This document shows positions 41,956-48,604 of a stretch of DNA of 48,604 nucleotides, one piece after another. Under the pieces are notes generated by a model, which made no database searches, was not told the DNA's origin, and saw nothing but the letters and a program-made list of their open reading frames with translations. Each line of letters begins with the position of its first letter. The first letter of the stretch is position 1. Position numbers and translations under genes: made by a program. Origin of the DNA: Caldilineales bacterium (GTDB lineage: Bacteria > Chloroflexota > Anaerolineae > J102); NCBI GenBank assembly GCA_019695115.1, contig JAIBAP010000044.1:1-48604 (forward strand), in the 5' to 3' direction.

Positions 41956-44342
41956 TCAGGACGGCGACAGCGTTGCGCTTCGAGGTCATCCGGAGGCGCC
42001 GACCCGTCGGCATCACGATCATGGCGTTACTGGTTTTTCTTGTGTCCGTGCGCTCTCTTCAGGGCAAGGCAGACACCGCTGTCGTGATTGCAGGGCCTGG
42101 AAGTGGCTCCACATCTGCTGCGCCCTTGCATACCGAGATCCCCATTCGGGCGACGGCTGCCCACGAGTCGGCGCCGGACGTCGTCTTTGGCAGCCTTCGC
42201 CACGAGTATCTCGTCGTCTGGCGTGAGATTACGGGGAGCCAGGCGGCGGTGATGGCGCAACGCATCAGCGCCGCAGGCGCGCTGATCGGCCCCATCATCG
42301 TGGTAGCGGACAGCGACCCCGGAACGAACGGCGCCTACGCCGCAGTGGCCTACAACCTCCTTGATGATGAATACCTGGTCGTCTGGGATCGATGGTTCCC
42401 TTCGGGGTTCAACGGCGGCATCGTCGCCCAACGACTGACCGGGAGCGGCGCCAAAGTGGGAGTCAATTTCTGGATCCTGGATCGGCATTGGGGCGAGGTT
42501 CGGCCCGATGTCGCTTTCTTGCCCGACCGCGCCGAGTATCTGGTGGCCTGGCATGACTACCGCTATCCGCCGGGGGGGACGCGCGGCAACATTTTCGGCC
42601 AACGGCTGTTACGTGACGGCGAGCTGACCGGCTCGGAAATCTCGATTGTCGAGATCGATGGCAACCAGTGGACTCCCAAGCTGGCAGCTGTTGCCGGAGG
42701 CGACGCTTATGTCGTGGCCTGGGTGGATGCACGCAACGGCAATGACGTTCCTCTGATCTTCGCCAGAAGTGTGAGCGGAAACGGCGCCACGGTGGGGCCG
42801 GAGGTGCGGGTGGACGAGGGCGGCATGGGGCATTGGTATCCTGCTGTGCTCTACAATCCCCAAATTCAGGAAGTGCTAGTGGCCTGGCAAGATCACCGCG
42901 TGCCCGAGACACCGCGGGCCTCGGTGCGTCGTTTTTCGGCATCGCTCAGCCCACTGGCTCCCAGCCAGGCGCCACGAGTGGGGATTTCACATGGCCGTCC
43001 TGCTCTGGCCTTCAACCTGCAACGCGGTGAGTACTATCTGGCATGGATGGAGGGCGAGCCACATCAGGTGGGCGGGCAGAGGTGGAGCCTGGCCGGGCAG
43101 GCTATCGGAACACCGGAGATCGTGGCGCCACATCCCTATGAGCAGAGTGCGCCAGCGATTGCTGCCAGCACGACCAACAGTGATCTTCTGCTGGTCTGGG
43201 AAGACTATCGACAAGGGACGAGCAACGCCGACATCTATGGGGTATTGATTGGTCAGGCCATGCCAACGGCGACGCCCACGCCTACGGTCACACCCAGCCC
43301 AACCTTCACCTCCACACCGTCGCCAACTGCAACCCCCACGTTCACGCCCAGCCCGTCCTTTACCCCGACTGCAACTGTCACACCTACGCCTTCCGCCACT
43401 CCGTCGATCACGCCAATACCCAGCCCGGTTCCGTCGCCCACTCCCACCGCCTTGCCGAACGAGTGTCGTCTGTACGAACCCAACGACAACCTTGTTGCCG
43501 CCGCTGGCCCGTTTGCTAACGGCCAGGTCATCCTGGCTTATCTCTGTCCCGGCGACCCGGATGACTTTTACTTCATCGATTTGCCTGCGGACACGCGTGT
43601 GGTTGATGCGCGGCTTGCGAATCTATCAGGTGCACTCAATGCTGACCTCTATCTGTACGACCCGGACGACGTGATCGTTGGTCGTAGCACGCAGCCGGGG
43701 GTCTCCTCAGAACGCATCCAGTTCAATCCTCTGTTCAGCGGTCGCTACAAGGTGCGCGTCCATGCGATCAGCGGCTGGAACACGATGCCTTACTCATTGG
43801 TGGTCTTCTGGTCTGGAACGCCGAAGAGCTTCTTGCCGTTCGTAACCTATCAACGCCCACCCACCCCGACGCCAACCGCCACCCCTTCCTCGACTCCTAC
43901 CCCAACCATAACACCCACCCCCGGCCCTTGCCAGCGTTATGAGCCGAACGATAGTCTCAGCAGCGCGTTTGGCCCCCTCGCCAACGGTTCGGTGATCGAA
44001 GTCGCCTTGTGCGACGGCGATCCGGAAGACTACTATCAGGTGGCGCTGGCCGGCGCTGCGACCTTGCGGGTGGATCTGGACAATCTCCCTGCGGGCACGG
44101 ACTACGACCTCTATCTCTACGATGCCACTGCTCCGCAGAATTACCTGGCGCGGTCGGTCAATGTCGGGACAACGCCGGAGTCCATCCAAATCAATCTATC
44201 GTCTGGGAGTTATGCGCTGCGCATCTATCCATCGACGTCAGGGCGGAGCAACCAACCCTACAGGTTGGCTGTCAACTGGGCGCCGGAAGTTGACATTGGC
44301 AGGGAGTCGATGTTGGAGCTTCCTTCCATTTTGACCACGTAA
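41928..44342 (+). CDS. Surface protein: seven-repeat predicted propeller, TP-linkers, two PPC domains
   Basis: This 804-residue protein has a basic start and a hydrophobic segment (about 27-45), a signal or anchor. Residues about 80-440 hold seven repeats with EYLVVWRE-type strands: [48 protein letters not shown] and LLLVWED. Seven such repeats suggest a seven-bladed beta-propeller. A Thr/Pro-rich stalk (about 445-505) and two pre-peptidase C-terminal domains follow, each opening with YEPND and holding ADLYLYD or [10 protein letters not shown] 42021 is an alternative start. It overlaps the kinase stop by 28 bp, so it may be the partner or ligand sensor of that kinase, which is inference. Confidence 0.83.
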   Translation: MGVQTAKIVIRTATALRFEVIRRRRPVGITIMALLVFLVSVRSLQGKADTAVVIAGPGSGSTSAAPLHTEIPIRATAAHESAPDVVFGSLRHEYLVVWREITGSQAAVMAQRISAAGALIGPIIVVADSDPGTNGAYAAVAYNLLDDEYLVVWDRWFPSGFNGGIVAQRLTGSGAKVGVNFWILDRHWGEVRPDVAFLPDRAEYLVAWHDYRYPPGGTRGNIFGQRLLRDGELTGSEISIVEIDGNQWTPKLAAVAGGDAYVVAWVDARNGNDVPLIFARSVSGNGATVGPEVRVDEGGMGHWYPAVLYNPQIQEVLVAWQDHRVPETPRASVRRFSASLSPLAPSQAPRVGISHGRPALAFNLQRGEYYLAWMEGEPHQVGGQRWSLAGQAIGTPEIVAPHPYEQSAPAIAASTTNSDLLLVWEDYRQGTSNADIYGVLIGQAMPTATPTPTVTPSPTFTSTPSPTATPTFTPSPSFTPTATVTPTPSATPSITPIPSPVPSPTPTALPNECRLYEPNDNLVAAAGPFANGQVILAYLCPGDPDDFYFIDLPADTRVVDARLANLSGALNADLYLYDPDDVIVGRSTQPGVSSERIQFNPLFSGRYKVRVHAISGWNTMPYSLVVFWSGTPKSFLPFVTYQRPPTPTPTATPSSTPTPTITPTPGPCQRYEPNDSLSSAFGPLANGSVIEVALCDGDPEDYYQVALAGAATLRVDLDNLPAGTDYDLYLYDATAPQNYLARSVNVGTTPESIQINLSSGSYALRIYPSTSGRSNQPYRLAVNWAPEVDIGRESMLELPSILTT

Positions 44343-44421
44343 TCCATGCTTCTGGGCGGCTATGGCGCCGTTGGAGGTTCATGTACAGTTCGAGAGCCAG
44401 TTTCAGCGGCGCAAGTCCAAT

Positions 44422-47400
44422 ATGAGAGTTGTAATGAAGTCTATCGCACGCTGTATTCACGCACAGTGCAGCCTCATTGTGCTCATGTTGCTCACCGCTG
44501 TTGTCGTCAAGTTGGCGGCAGGTGGCATGGCGTTGGCGGCTCCCTCGACTGGTGAAAGTGTAGCTCCGCTGCAAGCCACCCCTAGCCCCGCTCCTGGTCA
44601 GCCTGCGCCTCCGGCTGATTTGACCTCTGAGCCAAACGCGGCTCCGCGGGAGACAGCTCCGGTAGCGACTGCAGACGATGCCTTGCCCGATAAGTTTTTG
44701 TTTACGATTGGCGCGCAACCGCCGGTGGGGCAATTCAATTTCCCGCGCGGACTCGGCATCGCTGCCAACGGCGCTGTTTTCGTCACGGATTTCAACAACC
44801 GTCTACAAGGGTTTTCGGCCACGGGCGCCTTCCAGACGGCGCGTGGTAGCGCAGGCACAGGCGAGGGAGCGTTTTGGGATGCCCTGGATGTCGCGGTCTC
44901 TGGCTCTGGCGAAATCTATGTGGCGGATACGGGCAACAATCGCATCCAACGCTTTGGGCCAGACCTCAGCTTTCGATCTTCTTTCATTATTCATGGTCCG
45001 GCTCAACTTGCCTTTGCCGCGGATAGCACGTTATATGTGGCGCAACCCAATGCGCACGTCATCGTTCGGCTCGACGCCGTTACAGGCGCACTTTTGGGCG
45101 GGTTTGGCAGCTACGGCGCCGGGAATGGTCAGTTTGCCTACCCCAGAGGGGTGGCGGTGGCGCCTAACGGAACGATCTATGTGGCTGATAAGGAGAATCA
45201 CCGCATCCAGTATTTCAGTGTCAGCGGCCAGTACCAGGGACAGTGGGGGTCATCTGGCGAGGGGAATGGCCAGTTCATCTCGCCATCTGCCGTTGCCGTC
45301 GCCAGGGATGGCAGTGTGTACGTGGCCGACTATGATCTTCATCGCATCCAGCGCTTCTCTGCCACGGGTCAATTTTTGTCCAAGTGGGGATCGCACGGCA
45401 GCGGCGACGGACAATTCGCCAACCCAGTCAACATAGAAATAGCGCCAGATGGCACGATCTACGTAGCTGATGAGCAAAACCACCGCATCCAGCGCTTCTC
45501 GGCCACGGGTCAATTTATTGCCAAATGGGGGGCCAACGGCCAGGCTGATAGCCAATTCAATGGTCTGCGGGATGTGGCGGTGTCCAGCGACGATAGCATG
45601 TATGTCGTCGATCTCGGCAACGCGCGCATTCAACAGTTGGCGAAGACAGGATTGTTTCTGCGCAAGTGGGGCTCTGCCGGAACGGGCAACGGGCAATTCT
45701 TCACTCCTGAAGGCATCGGCGTCGCTCCCAATGGGAATGTGTATGTAGCCGACAGCGGCAATCATCGCGTCCAGCGTTTTGGCAGCGATGGCGTCTTCTT
45801 GGGTAAATGGGGCGCCAATGGCACTGGCAACGGCGCTTTCAATTATCCGCGCGATGTCGCCGTTGCGCCAGATGGCACGGTCTATGTCACCGACTATCTC
45901 AATAACCGGGTGCAGCGCTTTTCAGCCACGGGGCAGTACTTGGGCAAGTGGGGGGCGTTGGGAACGGGCGATGGGCAGTTCAACAGCCCTTCGGGCATCG
46001 CCATTGCCGGCAATGGCACCGTTTATGTCACCGACTATCTCAATCACCGGGTGCAATACTTTGCAGCGAATGGGCAGTTCTTGGGCAAGTGGGGTTCTTT
46101 TGGCAACGGTGACGGACAATTCAATGGGCCGTGGGGGATTGCAGTTGGCCGCGATGGGACGATCTATGTGACAGATTGGATCAACTTTCGCGTACAGCGT
46201 TTTACCGCCACCGGCCAGTTCCTGGGTAAATGGGGGCAATGGCATCACAGCGAAGGCAATTTTGCCTGGCCCACCGGCGTCGCTCTTGCTTCGGATGGAA
46301 ACGCCTATGTCTCCGAGTGGGACACCAGACGCGTCCAGGTCTTCGGCCCGACGTATGCAGACACCTGGCGCGCGGAGTTCTTCGGCAACCGTTGGCTGGC
46401 CGACCGCGCGGTTTTGATTCAGAATGTGGCTGCGATCGATTATCAGTGGAATGATGATTCACCTGGCGCTGGCGTTCCCATCGATAACTTCTCCAGCCGC
46501 TGGCAGCGACGCGTATGGTTCGAGCCGGGTGCGTATCGTTTTACGGTCAGCGCCGATGATGGGGTGCGTTTTTGGGTGGATGACAAATTGCTGATCGAAT
46601 CGTGGCAAGACCCCCAGGTAACCACCCTGCAGGCGAACTTGGCTCTCGACAGAGGCTATCATCGCTTGCGCGTCGAGCACTACGAAGCATTCGGCTTTGC
46701 CGGTATCCGACTTGCCTGGGAAGTATTGCCCGATATCTATGAGCCAGACGATGCGTGCGCGCAGGCGCGCGCCATCGATGCCAACGCCGCTGCGCAAACG
46801 CACAACTTCCACGTCACCGGTGATGTCGATTGGGTGCGTTTCGAGGCCACGATTGGCAATCGCTACACGATCGAAACCAGTAACCTCGGAATCAATAGCG
46901 ATACGATCATGGCGCTCTATCGCTCTGATTGTGTGACCTCGATCGGGTTGGACGACGATGGCGGGCCTGGCCTGGGATCGCGTATCGTCTGGGTTGCCAA
47001 CGAGGATGAGACGCTGTATGCGAGGGTCCTTCCGTTCTCTGGAGATCGCACCGGAGCGAACAGCAACTACGATCTTGCTTTGACCGCTGTGGTCCTGGCG
47101 CCGAAGATTGCCCCGTCATCGCTTTCCGCCGTCGTGGACTTCGGAGGCAATACCACCCAACATCTTACCCTCAGTAACCCTTCCGCTTCATCCATCCAGT
47201 TCGTCATCAATGATACGGAAACGAGCCGGCCGGCCGCGGCGGGGAGTATGGAAATCCTAGCCACGCAAGCGGCTCGCCAGGACAAACAAGAGCGCAAGGG
47301 CGTGGTCCCGCCAACCGCTGCAGCTGTCACGAATAGCGGCAAAGACCTGGCTCAGCCATTGGCCTATCGCTATCATGGTCCCATGACGAATCTGCGCATT

Positions 47401-48604
47401 CTGGTTTACGCCGACGATACGTTCGCCGAAGCCGGCAATACCTTTGTCGAACAAGCCCTGCGCTATCTGGGATTGAGCTACACCTCGTACTATGCCGATT
47501 GCGATGGTTTTGGGGCGGCGCTCGTGGGCGGTAGCTGGGATGTCGTTCTTGTCGCGCACGACAATTGGTATTGCCTGGGAAACTACTGGAGCGAATTGGA
47601 AAGCTATCTGCAAAGCGGGGGCAAGGCAGCCATCGAGACTTTCGATATCGATGGTTCTAACAGCGAAGCCACGACGCTGTGGACAACTCTGGGCATCGTT
47701 CCGATGAGTGACCTAACCGCGATAGCGCCGGTCTATCGTTGGGCGCTGAGCGACCGCCTCTTTTCATCCCCGCGCGGTGTGCCCGATATGACCGACCTCC
47801 AGATCCCGTATCTCGATAACGGCGATCGCATCCAGATAGTGGGAGCGACAACGGCGAAGGCGGGGTTCACCACGACGGCACAGGCGAACCAGTCAGCGAT
47901 CGCTGTGGCTTTGGGTGGACGAGCTATCATCGACAGCTGGATTGTCAGCCAGGCCCGTTCCGATCAGGATAGCGACGGTCTGGCCGATGGCCTGGAACTA
48001 TGGATGAACCAGATCAGCTACCTCACTGGTGCCACTGGCAGCGACGCTGCCTGGCTGAGCGCCAATCCAGTCTCTGGCACTATTCCGGGCGGAGGCAGTC
48101 AAGACATCGAAGTCACTTTCAACGCCGCCGGTTTACGCGCGGGTGTTTACAACGGCGCGCTCATGATCTTCCACGACGGCAATGTCCTCAACCCTCTCGT
48201 CGCACCAGTTGAGTTCACTGTCAGGGCCGCCACTCCTACCCCCACGCCGACGTCTACACGAACTTTCACTCCCACACCAACACCTACACGCACACCCACA
48301 CGCACGCCGACGTTGACGCCGACGCCGACTTCCACCCCGACCGCTACGGTCACGCCGACGTCAACCCTGACTCCATCCCCTACCTCGACTCCCCTGGCGC
48401 CACAATGTGTGCTCGGCGAACCCAACGATTCGTTTGGGGCGGCCGCAGGGCCGTTGCTGAACAATCAGGCGGTCGTAGCTGCGCTTTGCAGTGGCGACCC
48501 TGATGACTTCTACCGCGTCGATCTACCTGCCAATACCGAAGTCCGAATCACACTCGGCGGTTCTCCGGGCAACCTCGATGCCGACCTCTATCTTTACAAC
48601 GCCG
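44422..48604 (+). CDS. Large NHL-repeat surface protein, partial at the right edge
   Basis: The frame is open for 1394 codons and runs past the window end, so the C-terminus is missing. A signal-like segment (about 5-40) is followed by about ten NHL repeats (about 95-640), with lines such as GTIYVADEQNHRIQRFSATG. A PA14-like domain (about 645-770) and a PPC domain (about 772-890) come next. An immunoglobulin-like sheet appears split: its first half is near 893-932 and its second half near 1210-1270. Between them lies a region with strands like LRILVYADD and WDVVLVAHD. A TP-rich stalk and a second PPC follow. The start is uncertain: ATG 44362, 44422 and 44434 are all in frame and none has a good ribosome site. 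Confidence 0.85.
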   Translation, partial: MRVVMKSIARCIHAQCSLIVLMLLTAVVVKLAAGGMALAAPSTGESVAPLQATPSPAPGQPAPPADLTSEPNAAPRETAPVATADDALPDKFLFTIGAQPPVGQFNFPRGLGIAANGAVFVTDFNNRLQGFSATGAFQTARGSAGTGEGAFWDALDVAVSGSGEIYVADTGNNRIQRFGPDLSFRSSFIIHGPAQLAFAADSTLYVAQPNAHVIVRLDAVTGALLGGFGSYGAGNGQFAYPRGVAVAPNGTIYVADKENHRIQYFSVSGQYQGQWGSSGEGNGQFISPSAVAVARDGSVYVADYDLHRIQRFSATGQFLSKWGSHGSGDGQFANPVNIEIAPDGTIYVADEQNHRIQRFSATGQFIAKWGANGQADSQFNGLRDVAVSSDDSMYVVDLGNARIQQLAKTGLFLRKWGSAGTGNGQFFTPEGIGVAPNGNVYVADSGNHRVQRFGSDGVFLGKWGANGTGNGAFNYPRDVAVAPDGTVYVTDYLNNRVQRFSATGQYLGKWGALGTGDGQFNSPSGIAIAGNGTVYVTDYLNHRVQYFAANGQFLGKWGSFGNGDGQFNGPWGIAVGRDGTIYVTDWINFRVQRFTATGQFLGKWGQWHHSEGNFAWPTGVALASDGNAYVSEWDTRRVQVFGPTYADTWRAEFFGNRWLADRAVLIQNVAAIDYQWNDDSPGAGVPIDNFSSRWQRRVWFEPGAYRFTVSADDGVRFWVDDKLLIESWQDPQVTTLQANLALDRGYHRLRVEHYEAFGFAGIRLAWEVLPDIYEPDDACAQARAIDANAAAQTHNFHVTGDVDWVRFEATIGNRYTIETSNLGINSDTIMALYRSDCVTSIGLDDDGGPGLGSRIVWVANEDETLYARVLPFSGDRTGANSNYDLALTAVVLAPKIAPSSLSAVVDFGGNTTQHLTLSNPSASSIQFVINDTETSRPAAAGSMEILATQAARQDKQERKGVVPPTAAAVTNSGKDLAQPLAYRYHGPMTNLRILVYADDTFAEAGNTFVEQALRYLGLSYTSYYADCDGFGAALVGGSWDVVLVAHDNWYCLGNYWSELESYLQSGGKAAIETFDIDGSNSEATTLWTTLGIVPMSDLTAIAPVYRWALSDRLFSSPRGVPDMTDLQIPYLDNGDRIQIVGATTAKAGFTTTAQANQSAIAVALGGRAIIDSWIVSQARSDQDSDGLADGLELWMNQISYLTGATGSDAAWLSANPVSGTIPGGGSQDIEVTFNAAGLRAGVYNGALMIFHDGNVLNPLVAPVEFTVRAATPTPTPTSTRTFTPTPTPTRTPTRTPTLTPTPTSTPTATVTPTSTLTPSPTSTPLAPQCVLGEPNDSFGAAAGPLLNNQAVVAALCSGDPDDFYRVDLPANTEVRITLGGSPGNLDADLYLYNA

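Overview
The window reads as chromosomal DNA of a high-GC, free-living bacterium. The best guess is the phylum Chloroflexota, probably class Anaerolineae. This is inferred from gene style, not from a marker gene: many secreted modular proteins with Thr/Pro-rich linkers, pre-peptidase (PPC) and PA14 modules, large FG-GAP and NHL proteins, YfhO and ArnT-like membrane proteins, TM2 proteins, a PdtaS/PdtaR-type system, and minisatellite-filled gaps between genes. There is no phage, integrase, insertion sequence or CRISPR array.

Region 1 (1-9130) is mostly minus strand. It opens with a 71-bp tandem repeat at the end of a GT2 glycosyltransferase. Next come an RRM RNA-binding protein divergent from an Hsp20 gene with a clean terminator, a three-repeat secreted protein, an orphan 2-oxoacid dehydrogenase E2 subunit, a DeoR-type regulator and a PEP-synthase/rifampin-phosphotransferase-like enzyme. 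Short tandem repeats occupy the leaders of the E2 and PEP-synthase-like genes.

Region 2 (9202-19264) holds tRNA-Pro(GGG) with its own promoter and terminator. It is followed by a tight plus-strand operon: a PdtaS-like histidine kinase, a PdtaR-like ANTAR response regulator, a methyltransferase, a GT2, an ArnT-like GT39 and a YfhO protein, several joined by ATGA overlaps. Then come amaP, scpB and a convergent YbgC-like thioesterase.

Region 3 (19265-32400) starts with repeats and tRNA-Lys(CTT) behind a consensus promoter. It continues with a secreted glucosaminidase-PA14-PPC protein, a TM2/HEAT protein, a STAND-type ATPase-TPR regulator flanked by GC hairpins, and an 1852-residue surface protein with 14 calcium-loop FG-GAP repeats and an HELGH zinc site.

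Region 4 (32401-48604) is the most distinctive part. After a promoter and tandem hairpins comes a small protein gene, then a same-strand cassette: an FHA-kinase-FHA protein, four further FHA proteins (two with membrane segments), a secreted VWA-TM-FHA protein, a second Ser/Thr kinase with a receptor-like outer region, and two large surface proteins. One of those has a seven-repeat predicted propeller; the other is an NHL-PA14-PPC protein that runs off the right edge. The cassette has seven FHA domains and two kinases, but no phosphatase in view. A plausible reading, which is inference, is an envelope-spanning phosphothreonine signalling complex linked to surface sensors. Hairpins sit in the mRNA between some of these genes.
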